A stretch of DNA of 64,000 nt from Orientallactaga sibirica (GCA_036365145.1 JAEOAD010000004.1:48886001-48950000); one strand, 5' to 3'; shown: positions 12,706 through 24,623, numbered from the stretch's first letter. Translations and numbers: made by a program. Notes: a model not told the origin generated them from the sequence alone.

Positions 12706-13552
12706 AATTAGAAAAATAAAAGGCAGAAGTAAAAATAAAGAAGTATAGCAGAATTTCTTTAGCACACATAATTGAATGCAACTTCTATACACCACAAATT
12801 CTAGACATCAAAAAGGTAAATAGCAGATTACATGTTGTCTATATTTTATTCCCTCTGCTTTTATGAAAAAAAAAAACAAGTTGATATTTGATCATTTTAT
12901 TGAAAAATATCACGCCATATCAAGTCTTACCACTGTAACACCAATTTTTCAATCCCTTGTTTTAGGTGATTGGTACTGGAAAGTTACTTATGATTACCTT
13001 AAACCTAAAAACCTAAAAGCACATTTATATTTTTCCACATTAAAAGCGCTCTATACTTTGGTGAAGTGATGATTCTGTCAATAAAGATCCCTGTATCTCT
13101 CACTGACAAAAGAAAGGAACCGGTGCAAGTGAACAAAAGCATTTTAGAAACATTTTAACATAGTATACTTTTTCTTTTCTTTTGGTGTTAGAGAAAGAAC
13201 TTAGTATCTTTGTACATGATAGGTCTGCACTCTACCACTGAGCTATAACACCACCTTGAACACAGCTTTCTTTTTTTGGATCTTTTGAACTGTAGTTACC
13301 TCTTTCCACACAGATGCTTCATTGGTTTATTTTCCAGTTCAAATATGACATCGAGTCCACTGGAACTTAATTTCTATGTGTTGAACTTGGCTCCTTGGTG
13401 TGAAATACAATGCTCACATCAACGCACTTGTGAAACCCACTGATGACTTTCCATTAAAGCACACCAAGCTAACTAAACACATGAATAAGTAGAACTGCAG
13501 CAAAAAGATAATACTTGTATGTTTTTTTACTGCTAATTAGAAATTGGAAACA
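12706..13552. other. Unclassified, with an old antisense ID SINE at 13174-13258
   Basis: The ID remnant is recognised on the minus strand from the GAGCTATAACACCACC end (reverse of the ID head) at about 13238-13256. Nothing else is recognised. Confidence 0.45.
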
Positions 13553-13558
13553 GCACAC

Positions 13559-13935
13559 TGTTGGGGCCCCTGCTAGGGCCGGCCCAGGAGGAGATGCAGG
13601 GTCTCCACAGGGCAGGGAGTGAGAGGCAGGAGTCACCACACAGACACCAGGAGTTGGGTGGAAGCAGGCAGAGGGCGAACTGCTGCATACTAGTTTATTC
13701 AGGGAAGTGCAGGGGTTTTTAAGGGTTTGGCTGGCCAGTCGTTGTATGGGGTGTTCCCTTCTTGTGACCAATGACAGCCTCTTTCCCTACAGATCTTGCA
13801 GGAGGTTGCTTGCGGGCATGGGGCTGTAGCTGTTGTCATGCCAGGCCTGTGCAGAATGTCACATCCACAGAAGCCACTTTCTGGTTCCTCCTAGCAGGTG
13901 GCCTGGCTAGGGCCCGACCTGCATTGTGCCATACA
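13559..13935 (-). repeat. Solo LTR of a class II (ERVK-type) retrovirus
   Basis: 377 bp, read on the minus strand as TGTATGGCACAATGC...GGGGCCCCAACA. It contains a TTAAAAA-type TATA region and a consensus AATAAA (reverse complement near 13694). It is flanked by 6-bp repeats GCACAC (13553-13558) and GCACAT (13936-13941), five of six identical, which is the class II duplication length. No internal region is present, so it is read as a solo LTR from LTR-LTR recombination. Confidence 0.8.
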
Positions 13936-13941
13936 GCACAT

Positions 13942-15287
13942 AAAATTTTCTTCTGTTTTGCTAAGAATAATATCATGGATTAAACAACTTTATTATTAAA
14001 TAACTGCCTTACATAAAGAAACAATGTCTAAGTAACTAGCAATTAATTGATTCAAAGTAGCAGTTTTACATACCAAAGCCCTGATTTACTGATACCAATA
14101 TGGTAATACTATAATTCTCACCTCCAAAACCACAGTAAATGTCCTTAAAGTTTGTTAATAAGCCTAATTTACATTTATCATATTTTATATGTATATTTAA
14201 ATTGAGTCTAGTTAAGATGGATATGATTGAAATATCTTAATAACTAACAATTTCACAGAACATACATGGTCTTAATAGCTGAAAATTACATATAAAAATT
14301 TGGGAGGTAGCCCACTAAATACCCTCTGTGGTTTGTGTATAGTTTGAATCTATCTTTACAAATGTTCACATAGAGGAAGTGAAGACCCCAGTGTGATAGT
14401 ATTGGGAAGTATTGAACCTTTGAGGTATAGGGCTTAGTGGGAGTTCCTTTGAGTTTGCTCCTTGGCAAGTATTCTCACTGGACACTGTGTAGTTCTCACA
14501 AGAGTTGTTTGTTATGAAAAGAGCAAGCATAGTCCCTACATCTCTCTCATTTTATGTCTTACCATGTGATCACTCCCTTTCACATGAGTTCCCACCATGA
14601 CAATACCTATCATATTGTGTCATAGGCAGGTGTATATAGGGGTGTGGAGGGAAGCTTGGTTGGCTGCTCTAGTACCATGCCCCTGAACCTCTAGAACTAA
14701 CTGTGAGCTCAACAACCTCAGCTAGTTTATTATGCTGACAGGAAATGGACTAATGCAGATATTACCAACAACAAGGACCCTCTTGTGAAGGTTTGGTCTT
14801 ATAGAGACTTGGGGAACAGAATACAAGTATTTCCTTGTACTCAGAAAAATGTCATGAGATGTCCTTACCCAAGGAACGTGCCTAGACTTAATAGGAGACA
14901 AAGCTTCTATAAAATGTTGTATAGACAATTGTCTAACAAAATTATACCACATTTTCTTCAGCTCCTTCCAAAATAACTTAGCTTCTCGCCCTAAATCTCA
15001 TAAGTCATAGAGGGAGGAAAAGACTTCGGATTACTGCTTTTCTAAGGCCTGTGTGCATTTCTTTAGAACTCACTAATGCACACTCCTCACAAGTCATTCC
15101 AACTATCTCATACTGTCCCAGGATTCTTGGTTTTAGTTGTTTGTCAACTAAATGGGATCAAAGTGATTCACCTGTATCAAGTTTAAAACTAGGTAGGCAG
15201 AGAAAGAGAGAAGGAGATTCAGAAAATTATGAAGAAAGTTCTTGTACATAGTTACTTGGTCATAAAAAACACACCCAAAAAAGGGGA
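13942..15287. other. Unclassified intergenic stretch
   Basis: No gene, recognisable repeat or RNA gene seen. Composition is ordinary AT-rich. Short open frames on both strands have no family resemblance. Confidence 0.5.
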
Positions 15288-15675
15288 GACTGGAGAGATG
15301 GCTCAGTAGTGGTGAAATACACTTTCTGCATACAAGGGCCAGCGGTGGTGGCAGCGGGCTGAGACTGACAGTGTTTGAATCTTCCCAAACCTATATAAAC
15401 ATCTGGGTGTGACCATACATGTCTGTACCTTCACTCCTGCGGGGAGCAAAGATCAGAGAACCTCTGGGGCTCAGCAAGGACCAGAATCAGTAAAGACTAT
15501 ATGCTTCAAGGAAAAATGGGTGGATGAATGATGGAGGGGGACACTTGATGCTCTCTTCTGGCTTCTGTAGAAGCATGCATGGAATGCCCTATCAGCACAA
15601 ACATACACATACACTATATACACCCACCACCACCACCATCATCACATACTATGCACATGCAAAAAAAAAAAAAAA
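15288..15675 (+). repeat. Old B4-like SINE
   Basis: ID-like head (GACTGGAGAGATGGCTCAG) followed by a degraded B1-like part and a CA-rich 3' segment (CACATACACATACAC), ending in an A-run at 15661-15675. This head/B1/CA order is the B4 arrangement in rodents. Confidence 0.6.
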
Positions 15676-15698
15676 CCACAACCTTGCACAGTGGCCAC

Positions 15699-16120
15699 TG
15701 TGGTGGGTGGAAACAGATGTCCCACATAAACTTGAATGCTTTGTCCCATCTATGAAATGTGAGTCTTTCTGAAGGAGGTGTGTTTTGGGGGCAGGCTGAG
15801 GGGTATTCTAGCCAGCTCTCTCTTGCTAGAGTTCGGCTCAGTCTCTTAAGGGAGTAAAGCCAAATGATGGTGTCTGCTAGGTTAGATTCATTAAACGCGG
15901 TTGTTTAGCAATGTCCTCTGGATTGCAGCAGTTCATTCAGGAAGGAGGCTGCTGTGTCCCCCTCTTGTGGCACAGGTGAGGTGGAGTCTATGCTTATATG
16001 ATTCTTTCCCCTGCCATCATGAAACTTCCCCTCGAGACTATAAGCTAAAAGTAAAAACATTCCTCCCATCAGCTGCTTTTGGTCGGGTGTTTTGTCCCAG
16101 TAATGAGAAGGTAACTGTAA
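15699..16120 (+). repeat. Solo LTR, MaLR/ERVL-like
   Basis: TGTGGTGGGTGG... to ...GGTAACTGTAA, with the conserved 3' segment 'AGCTGCTTTTGGTCGGGTGTTT' style shared by the other LTRs. Flanked by TGGCCAC at 15692-15698 and 16121-16127. An overlap with the LTR ends makes the exact edge uncertain by 1-2 bp. Confidence 0.75.
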
Positions 16121-16382
16121 TGGCCACTACCATCTGCAACAAACAATAACTTCTTAAAAGACTTCTACAACCACTGTGTGTTGAACTGAAACCCTGCACT
16201 TCCTTATTATTAATTCCTATGGTCACGATTTTTATCTGATTTTAAGTAATATTCCTCATTTTTGTCTTAAATTATTTTAGCCTCTTTAAATATACTTCTA
16301 GGTTACTACAGCACTTGTTTCCATAGTAATGCTATTCTGTTCCCAAACTAATTTTTTCAATTTTTAAAAAAAATTTTATTTA

Positions 16383-16540
16383 TGCCGGGCGTGGTGGCGC
16401 ACGCCTTTAATCCCAGCACTCGGGAGGTAGAGGTAGGAGGATCATCATGAGTTCGAGGCCACCCTGAGAATACAGAGTGAATTCCAGGTCAGCCTGGCCT
16501 AGAATGAGACCCTACTTCGAAAAACCAAAAAAAAAAAAAA
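16383..16540 (+). repeat. B1-like SINE, well preserved
   Basis: GCCGGGCGTGGTGGCGCACG head, CCCAGCACTCGGGAGG core, B box GTTCGAGGCC near 16451, and an A-tail at 16526-16539. Flanking TTATTTAT is repeated on both sides. Confidence 0.92.
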
Positions 16541-16560
16541 TTATTTATTTATTGGAGAGA

Positions 16561-16982
16561 GGGGAGGGAAGCTTATTAAGACCCGGGAAGTGAACAAAAT
16601 TTACAAGGCTCAGAAAGCAAAGTCCCAAGTCCCAAGAAGTTTAGAAAATTGCAAGATTCATAAGGCCCCTTCCCAAGATTATATAAAGAGGAAGGACTGC
16701 GGAGGAGATGGGATTCTCCAGCTGGCAGTACTGCCCTCCCGTCTACAAGAGCTCCAGGGATGCAGCTTCCAGGGGTCAGCATCACCCATGCTGGGCTGGG
16801 CTTCTCAGCAGTCCAGCTACCTTTGAGTCATCTGTGCTCCTGTATAACGCCTCACCCATGCTCATGTAAACTCGCTAGTTCAGAAAGTTAGATGTGGATG
16901 GAATTGTTTCTTTGGTCTGTCATTTGTGCCATTTCTGGGGCAAATGAACATTTGTTCATATTGCCCCAGGAGAAGTTAACAC
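16561..16982 (+). repeat. Unclassified repeat, related to 58441-58738
   Basis: Shares with the 58.4-kb copy a GAGAGAGG/GAGAGGGG..GAAGCTT-type start, a CTTTGAGT(C/T)A segment, a shared TGGAATTGTTTCTTTG segment and a TTTGTTCA..TT end. Possibly an LTR, since the second copy carries AATAAA. The family is not identified. Confidence 0.55.
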
Positions 16983-16986
16983 AAGT

Positions 16987-17143
16987 GCATCTTTTCTTTC
17001 CTCTTTCCTTTTCTCTTTCCTTTTCTCTTCCCTTTTCTCTTTCCTTTCCTCTTTCCTTTTCTCTTCCCCTTTCTCTTTCCTTTTCTCTTTCCTTTTCTCT
17101 TTTCTTTTTCTCTTCTCTCTCTCCTCTTTTCTCTTTTCTTTCT
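16987..17143. repeat. Polypyrimidine (CTTTTC)n-type microsatellite
   Basis: About 150 bp of almost uninterrupted C/T on the plus strand in 5-6 base units. On the complement it gives open frames of only Lys/Glu/Arg, which are artefacts. Confidence 0.95.
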
Positions 17144-17289
17144 GGGTAGTTTGTATGGTATATGGGTGATATCTGGACATGGATCTGTGTTCAGGTACCC
17201 TGTCCACTTGCCTGCAGTACCCCATGGGCTCATCTGCAGCAGCTATGGAACGTTGTGTGCTTACCTCCATCATCTACCTATTTTTCCTT

Positions 17290-17466
17290 GGGACCGAGTC
17301 TCTTACTGATCGTTGGAGCTTGATGTTTGCAAGTCTCCAGCAATTCTCTGATCTTTGCTCCTCACAAGACTAGGGTTACAGTCATGTGTGGCCAGTTGTT
17401 TATGTGGCTTCTGGAGTTTCAGACTAGGGTGGACCTAGTCCCTCATGCTAAGCCATTTCTCCAGCC
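17290..17466 (-). repeat. Old SINE (B1/B4-like), antisense
   Basis: Ends with GCTAAGCCATTTCTCCAGCCC, the reverse complement of the tRNA/ID-type SINE head, and contains a degraded reverse B1 core (ACTAGGGTTACAGTCATG). Confidence 0.55.
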
Positions 17467-17621
17467 CAACAAGTGCAGTTTCAATTTAAGATAGTTTGAA
17501 TTTAAAATGGGTTTATCAGAATATTATCTGGATAGAGTAGCAACTGTATTAAATAGGGAAGTAGAAGGCTTAGGTAGCTACAGCTCTCAGAAGTTCTGAA
17601 AATGGTTTGATAAAACAAAGA

Positions 17622-17810
17622 GGGCTGGAGAGGTTGCTCAGTGGTTAAGGTACTTGCTTGCAAAGCCCAATGACCAGGTTCAATACCCACATAAAGCTAG
17701 ATGCACAAAGTGACACATTTTTCTGGAGTTCGTTTGCAGCATGTGGAGGTTCTGGCATGCTCATATTCATTCTTTCTCTCCTTGAAAATAAATAAAAATA
17801 TTTTTTTAAA
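17622..17810 (+). repeat. tRNA-derived SINE
   Basis: Head AGAGGGCTGGAGAGG, A-box region near 17636, B-box GGTTCAATACC near 17677, a short CT block and an AAAT tail. Confidence 0.85.
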
Positions 17811-18385
17811 GAGAGCAAACTAGAATAAAATAGATTTTTAAAGTGTTCTACCAATCAGCACAATTTTCTCTAAGTCTGATTTAACACTGGACCTTTAATA
17901 AGATTAATAAGAACCTAAAATTTCTTATTAAACAAATTTATTTTTTAAACTGTAGGTTTTATTCAGTTTTGAAAATCTAATAATATTTTTAGGAATGTCT
18001 TGGCAAAGGTGATGGTCAGGACCCACAAGGACCCTTGAAATGTGTCACTATTCCTAGCTGGAGTTCATTCAGCATCAGTGAGGAATTCTCTATTCTGCTG
18101 CAACTTCACCTTAGCAGCACTGTCTGACCACTCACGCTCTTCTGTGGCCGCTACAGTGAAGAGACAGAAAAGAGGGGCATCATCTCTCATTCAGAATAAA
18201 TTAGCTTCTGACTATCCAAGAGGAAGAAGGGTGAAGACACAGAAATACAGCCTTGTTTCATATAAACAGGTATATTTTATAAAAGTTATACTTTATGAAC
18301 CAATGTTCATGTAGCTCTTTTTTACAGACTGCTGTTAAAAATTTAATGTACCCTTCCCTATAGAACAAGATAGCTCTCTGTTAAG
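17811..18385. other. Unclassified stretch
   Basis: No gene or known repeat seen. A 90-codon open frame at 18042-18314 has no recognisable domain, no family resemblance and no coding-like context. Confidence 0.5.
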
Positions 18386-18396
18386 AAAGCTTCATG

Positions 18397-18630
18397 GGCT
18401 AGAGAGATGGCTTAGTGGTTAAGGTGTTTGCCTGAGAGGCCTAAGGACCAAGGTTTGATTGCTCAGTCCCCATCTAAGCCAGATGCATTTGGAATTCATT
18501 TGCAGTGGCTAGAGGCCCTGGTGTGCCTATTCTCTCTCTCTGCCTCCCTCCCTCTCTCTCTCTCTCTGTCTCCCTCCCTCCCTCTCTCCCTCAATCACTC
18601 ACTCACTCTCAAATAAATAAATATTTTTTA
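18397..18630 (+). repeat. tRNA-derived SINE with target-site duplication
   Basis: Full-length element with a long CT/CCCT block. Flanked by AAAGCTTCATG (18386-18396) and AAAGCTTTATG (18631-18641), 10 of 11 identical. Confidence 0.9.
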
Positions 18631-18641
18631 AAAGCTTTATG

Positions 18642-19312
18642 AAGCCCTTTTTCCTATGTTTAATGAATCCTGATATTAAAGAAAACCAAGGAGATAAATT
18701 GTAAGAGAAAAATTTAAACAGAGATGTCACCAAAACTAATTATCTAAGGAAAAGATTGTAGTATTTTCAACTGACAGACATTCTGTTATGAAAACTACAC
18801 TTAAAGTGTTGACAACATTGGTTTGTACACTCCTGTAGTCTTCTTCTTGTAATGGTCGATGTGTGATACCACACATCTCTTGGTGCAAGGAACTGGAATG
18901 GGATAAGCCATTTTACTACATGATATTATATAATTATATATTATATATATTATATAATAAGGTTTTGAGGGAATTTTTTCACAAGAATTGAGCACTTAAC
19001 AGAAACAGCATTCTAAAGATACAACATTTAGAAACTGAGTATCTTAAAAAGGTGCCCTACATCAAATAAAAATTAAAAGTCATAATATATCCATTGTTTG
19101 TTTGCAACAAGTCAAATAGGTTAGGCAAATGTTCTACCATCAAGTCTGTCTGCAGCACAGAATATACCCCTTTTTAAGCCTGTGAGGTTTAAAAATTGTA
19201 TTTCACATGATATAACTATCCCATGTATAACCAGAAAGTGACGGACAAAGCAGAAAATACTGTTTATGGAACCTAAGGAGATTTAAATCAACATGAATAT
19301 ATGACATTTATT
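18642..19312. other. Unclassified AT-rich stretch with a short TA-rich tract
   Basis: An AT-only tract (TATATAAT-type) lies at about 18921-18960. Nothing else is recognised. Confidence 0.5.
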
Positions 19313-19327
19313 AAAATAGCTGAGCTT

Positions 19328-19575
19328 GGGCTGGATAGATGGCTTAGCGGTTAAGGCGCCTGTCTGCTAAGCCTAAGAACGCTGGTTCCAATCTCCAGTG
19401 GTTCCAATCCAGGAGAAAGGGCGCAATTTAGGGGTGCACTCATCTGGATTTCGTTCACAGCAGCTGAGTGACTGCTGGCGCGCCCATCTCTATCTGTCTC
19501 CCTCTCCCTCTCTGTCTGTCTGTCTCTCTCTGTGTCTCTCTACAAAAATAAATAAAATAATAAAAAAAATTAAAA
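19328..19575 (+). repeat. tRNA-derived SINE with 15-bp target-site duplication
   Basis: Full-length head, CT/CTGT block and A-rich tail. AAAATAGCTGAGCTT occurs at 19313-19327 and again, exactly, at 19576-19590. The middle contains a small extra segment near 19390-19440 relative to other copies. Confidence 0.93.
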
Positions 19576-19590
19576 AAAATAGCTGAGCTT

Positions 19591-20444
19591 TAGGAACAAA
19601 TGAAAAAGGAAATCCTCTCATCAAGATGCTCTGTTTCTGCAGCATAGAAAAGGGGCACTTGGTCACCCATCTCTTCTTCTCTGAAAGTTCTCTGACAGCA
19701 ATGACCCACAGAAGAATGTATCTGTCATTCCCAAATGTCATATCATGTCTTCCACCATGGAGACACTACCCTACAGCTCTCTAAGTGTCAGCCAGAACAG
19801 TCCTAGGGACTTTGGAACCTTGTCCATTCACTTTTTCCAGAGGGATACCATATTATTGTTGAGGTACTTTGGACTAGGTGCCTACCACCAACTAAACTTC
19901 ACCAGTAAGACATCATATTAGAACATTACCTTGTTTCAAAAACAAACATGGAAAGACTAGAGAGTCACATGGACTAGAGCTCGCTGTTCACAATATGGTG
20001 CCTCAACCCCATTGGCAGTCTCCACTGTGCTCTTCAGTGCTCTACTCTTATTATTTACTCTTCAATCATCTTTCAAGAGCCTTATGTGCTAGGGTGTAAA
20101 TAGGGGGGGGAGTTCAGACACACCCCATACCTAAGCTCTTGTCTGCTTTTAACCAAAGAATTGGATAAACCAGACTGAGAAGGGAAATTATTAAATAATT
20201 ACATTTTTATTCAGATGTTAGGAGGAGTGAGGGAGAGTCCAAGGACCAAAGAAGGGGGAATGGTTGTACCTGCATGATCTAAGGACCCGTGTCCATGGGC
20301 TTAGGGAAAACAAAAATATCCTTTCCCACCCTGCCAAGCTGCCAGGGTAGGAAGGATAAGGCCTTACCAGTGGTCAAAACCTCAGGTGCTGGGAAATGAA
20401 CAGCCCAGAAATTGGAAAAGAGAAAGAAACCCCCTTGTGGGCTC
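19591..20444. other. Unclassified intergenic stretch
   Basis: No gene, repeat family or RNA gene recognised. A G-run (GGGGGGGG) occurs near 20103. Confidence 0.5.
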
Positions 20445-20458
20445 CAACAGGGCTTTTT

Positions 20459-20687
20459 CCTTTTTTTTTTTTTCTTTTGGAGAGAGAGAGATGGAGAGAG
20501 AGACAGAGAATTAGGCATGCCAGTAGCCTCTCAGCCACTGTGAACTAACACCAGACATGTGTGCCCCCTTGTGGGCAAGTGCAGCATTGCACCTTTGCAT
20601 CTGGCTAAACATGGGACCTGGAGATTGGAACCTGCACTCTTAGGCTTAGCAGGCAGGTGCCTTAGCCACTAAGCTATCTCTGGAGCC
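20459..20687 (-). repeat. tRNA-derived SINE, antisense, with target-site duplication
   Basis: Reads T-tail, GA-rich block, then CTAAGCTATCTCTGGAGCC (reverse of the head). The 14-bp repeat CAACAGGGCTTTTT occurs at 20445-20458 and 20688-20701. The middle segment differs from most copies, so it may be a separate subfamily. Confidence 0.92.
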
Positions 20688-20701
20688 CAACAGGGCTTTT
20701 T

Positions 20702-21595
20702 ATTATGGGTCAGGGACTGAATGAGAAGTCAGCACACCTGGGTGCATAGTCTGGAAGGGGCTGGCCTTGCACTCCTTGTGCACCTGAGTAGTTCGACTCT
20801 GTGGCAGCTGCTGCAGATAGCAGGATGGTAAGCAGCATGCCCATTCTCTCTCTGTATGCCCCAAACACAATAAATGAAATAAAATAGAGAGCTTGAGACA
20901 AACATCATTAAATTAAGCAAATAATCCTTTCACAATCCATCAAAGATAGAAGCTACAATGAAAATGTAACATTCAATAACTTATGTATACTAAATGATAA
21001 ATACACCTTTACATTATATAACTGGTACAAAATGAATCAGACAAAACCAATATTAGGAATATTTAACATATACTCATTTGTTTTCATTGATTGAGTGGAC
21101 AGAACTGAAACAGGGAATGGAAAGAGTCAAAAAGCATAAGTATCAAGGAAAACATTTTAAATCAGCTTTGCCAGTGGTGATTTTAATTGTACATATTTAA
21201 ATATAATACCTAAGAATGGTGAGTTTGTTTATAAATTGAGTAATTCTCACCCCCCACCCTGTGCTGGCCTCCAACCCAGAGTCTTACACATTCTAGGTAA
21301 GTGTTCTATCACTGAACCACATCTCTATCTCCACAAATTCCATAAAAGAAGCACCTCTAGTGGTATGACACTTTACACTCAGATATCTGGAGGAGAAAAA
21401 TGGCTCTCAGATATAGCACATGCTCTTCAGCTAGCAATGTGAAGTCTCTGCAGACAGACAGGAAGCCATGTTCCCCTCCTCATGGACTGTCCTCATGGAT
21501 GGTCAATGCTCTCTCAAGAGACATAGCAAGACCTTTCTATATAAATCTGAAAAAAAAAAGCAATTCTAGACACCGTTTATTAAGAAAGAAATTGG
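20702..21595. other. Unclassified, with SINE tail fragment and antisense ID
   Basis: A tRNA-SINE 3' fragment (GCATGCCCATTCTCTCTCTG plus AAAT) is at about 20838-20884. An antisense ID remnant is at about 21240-21335. Nothing else is recognised. Confidence 0.45.
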
Positions 21596-21826
21596 GAATG
21601 GAGAGATTGCTTAATGGTTAAGGTGCTTACCTACAAAGCCAAAGGACCCAGGTTTGATTCTCCAGGACCCACGTGAAGTCAGATGCACAAAGTGGCACAT
21701 GTGTCTGAAGTTTGTGCTGGCTAGAGGCTCTGGTGTGCTGATGCTCTCTCCCTCTCTCTCCCTGCTTCTGTCTCTCTCTTTTTGCCTCTGTATCTGTCTC
21801 TCTCTCTCTCTTTCTCTCTCTCAAAA

Positions 21827-21865
<39 letters not shown>

Positions 21866-21866
21866 G
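21596..21866 (+). repeat. tRNA-derived SINE with long (AAAT)n tail
   Basis: Head GGGAATGGAGAGATTGC, B box GGTTTGATTCT near 21650, an extended CT block at 21745-21822 and about ten AAAT units at 21825-21866. Confidence 0.9.
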
Positions 21867-22187
21867 AACAAAATTGGTATTCCTAAGAAGGAGACTGGAC
21901 TAGTGAGCTGGGAAAAGGTATACACTGAAAAGCTTTTATATAGAAATTCTTAAGTGTCTTAAAAATCCTTTTGCCCTTATCATCAAACATAAAAGTAATC
22001 TCTGATAACAATCTAGCAAGAAACAGCACAGGTGGATTTGACTTAAATAAGATCATTGCTGCCTCTAGCTGATCTCCAGTGAGATTGTTTATAAGAAATG
22101 TAAGAACAACTTCCACTTAGTCCTCAAGAACTCATATCTACAGAGTTCACTTTTCAAAGCTTCTCATCATGTGAAATTGTAACATAC

Positions 22188-22325
22188 AACCAGGTATGAA
22201 GATACATGCCTGTAAACCCAGCACTCTGGAAGTTGAAACAGGAGGGTTAGAAGTTCTATTTCATCTGTAGCTACATGACAAATTCAAGGCCAGGCTGAGT
22301 TAGACAACTTGTCTTAAAGAAAAAC
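22188..22325 (+). repeat. Old B1-like SINE
   Basis: Degraded B1: CATGCCTGTAAACCCAGCACTCTGG core and a CTTAAAGAAAAA end. The following 22326-23176 holds nothing I can classify. A 22657-22902 open frame has no family resemblance. Confidence 0.7.
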
Positions 22326-23190
22326 GTAACCTAAACTCTACCACCTTTTATTTAAACACAAAAAAGATTTACACTCTGCTAACTACCCATTTCCTTTTGA
22401 ATATTTGTTCAGGGCCAATATAATATTTAACAGGTGGTAAAAAGAATCAGAGACAATTATGAGATTGAACTTAAAATGTACCCATAAGTATACTCAATAG
22501 CATTTGAAGAAGTTCTAGAGAAGTGCTAATCCAGAGGAAGAGGATAGAGACAAACATCTTTCATGGAAAAAAAAAATTGAAAGACTCCTGCAACAGATAG
22601 GGAAGGAATATTTATTTATCAGAATAGCACTGATAAAGGTTAATGAGTAAATTAATGTGTTTGCCTTGAGGACTTGTATGCATATAATTATGTCATTATA
22701 TATGCTCAGTCATATTATTTATTATATAGCAATAGAAACAGAACATAATAAATTATTGGATTTATTAGAACATGTCTTGGTCAATTATATGTATAAAGAC
22801 ACTGGCAGGGAAAAGAGGAAGCAGCTAAACGTTTATCATCCTGCAACCACAAAAATGAATCAGTTGGGGTTTGATGAATTAGAACAAAGGATTCTTTGCT
22901 AAGATTTAAATATTTAGCTACCACTTTTAATTGGCCCAGTGATTTAGTCAAGATTAATTTCAGCTAAAAATGTCAAAAAAATATAATCAAATGTTTAAAC
23001 AAATATTAGTAGATTGCTCATAGAGCTTAGGCCAGGTATGAGTGGCTTAGGCCACTGGACTTTGGTTTCTGGCTTGTGGCCTTAACTTTGTGATTCGTGG
23101 AGGTAATCAAGCATTCCAAGGCAACAAAAGAGAAAGTGATGTAAGGGGACACAAACATGTTGGACAAGCTCCTAAGAGATGCCACATTCA

Positions 23191-23558
23191 GGGCTGGAGA
23201 GATGGCTTAGTGGTTAAGGTGGTTGCTGACAAAGCCAAAGGACCCAGTTTTGATTCTCTAGTACCCACGTAAAGCCAGATACACAAGGTGGCGCATGTGT
23301 CTGGAGTTCATTTGTAGTGGCTTGAGGGCCCTGGTGAGCCCATTCTCTCTCTCTCTTTCTCTCTCTCTGCCTTTGCCTCTCTCTCTCCCACACCTCTCAA
23401 AAATAAATAAGCCGAAAATGATGGTGCATGCCTTTAATCCCAGCACTTGGGAGGTAAAGGTAGAAGGATCACTGTGAGTTCAAGGCTACCCTGAGACTAC
23501 ATAGTGAATTCCAGGTCAGCCTGGGATAGAGTGAGACCCTACCTCAAAAAACCAAAAA

Positions 23559-23605
<47 letters not shown>

Positions 23606-23612
23606 AATAAAT
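23191..23612 (+). repeat. Composite SINE: tRNA-type element joined to B1, one target-site duplication
   Basis: A full tRNA-type SINE (23191-23411) runs directly into a B1-like SINE (about 23412-23560) in the same orientation, followed by an (AAAT)n tail to 23612. AGATGCCACATTC occurs exactly at 23177-23189 and 23619-23631, flanking the pair, and no duplication is visible between them. Confidence 0.9.
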
Positions 23613-23636
23613 TTAAAAAGATGCCACATTCCATCT

Positions 23637-23815
23637 TTTCCCCCATAATTTATTTTTATTTATATTATTCTGATTTTACATTCATAGTGTTGGCTCCCTT
23701 ATCCTCCTCCCTGTCCTCCCTCTTCCAAAGGGACCCTCATCAATGGGGAATGTGGGTCATGCATTGTGGGGGTAGTCATTCCTTCTTAATTCCCTTGATC
23801 TAAGGATACAAGGAA
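23637..23815 (-). repeat. Antisense LINE-1 3' UTR fragment, probable
   Basis: Contains the TCCTCCCT...GGGGAATGTGGGTCATGC pattern also seen near 41130-41215 in the larger antisense LINE-1 3' UTR. Too short for a firm call. Confidence 0.5.
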
Positions 23816-24618
23816 GCTAAAAATGTTCTTTTTTTTTTCTGATCACCATGGATTCAGACTCATATGTCAGTATTGTAATAGAAGGAGAGAGGAATCTAAG
23901 AAACACTTAGGCTAACCAAGTACTTCCAAAATACCACCTTTGGGAACTTGCAAGGATTCCACTCCAGCTGATCAAGGGGTCTGCTCCCTACACACATATT
24001 CAAATGGAATAAGACCTGTGTGTATGTTAGTACTGCTAATTAAGACAGAGTGAGGTATGATGTTGCAAGAACCAACATGAGAAGGATGTGGGCAAAATGT
24101 GGGAGGCTTTGGGATGGAGCAATGAGTAAGACGAGTCAAGGAAGTCTTAGATGGCACCTTGGGCAATTCACCCAACTAAGTAATGCAGTGCCATTTGAAA
24201 GATAGTGTTTTCTAGACCAGTAGCTACAGCATCTCAAAGTGTAGGAAATACAAATTTGAGGCATTATGCCAGCCATAATGAGTCAGAGTCTAAAGCAGGG
24301 TTCGGGGTGGGAGGGTGAGGGACAGGGCTGTATGTTTTAATAAACATTACAGGTTATGTTCAAGTGCTAAAAGAAGCATTATGTTAGTATTTGGATTTGG
24401 ACAATGTAAATAAAGAACTTTTAAAATTCACCTTGTTTCCTTAATCCTGTGACTTTCCTGGCATAAAGACAATATTGGGGCTGGGAAGGTAGCACTGGTA
24501 CAGGAGGAGGAGACATTAGATAGAGCTGGATACAAAAGCCAGAATTAGATTAAAATGGAGCACTTTAAAAAATAAGAATTCATTATTTCCCACACACTCA
24601 TATGTAGAAGTATTTATA
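23816..24618. other. Unclassified intergenic stretch
   Basis: No gene, RNA gene or known repeat recognised. Confidence 0.5.
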
Positions 24619-24623
24619 CATAC

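Noticed and set aside
16956..17273. Lys/Glu/Arg-only open frames on the minus strand
   Set aside because: They are translations of the polypyrimidine microsatellite.
23540..23612. Regular AAAT repeats resembling a short-repeat array such as CRISPR
   Set aside because: These are SINE tails with no spacers, in a mammalian genome.
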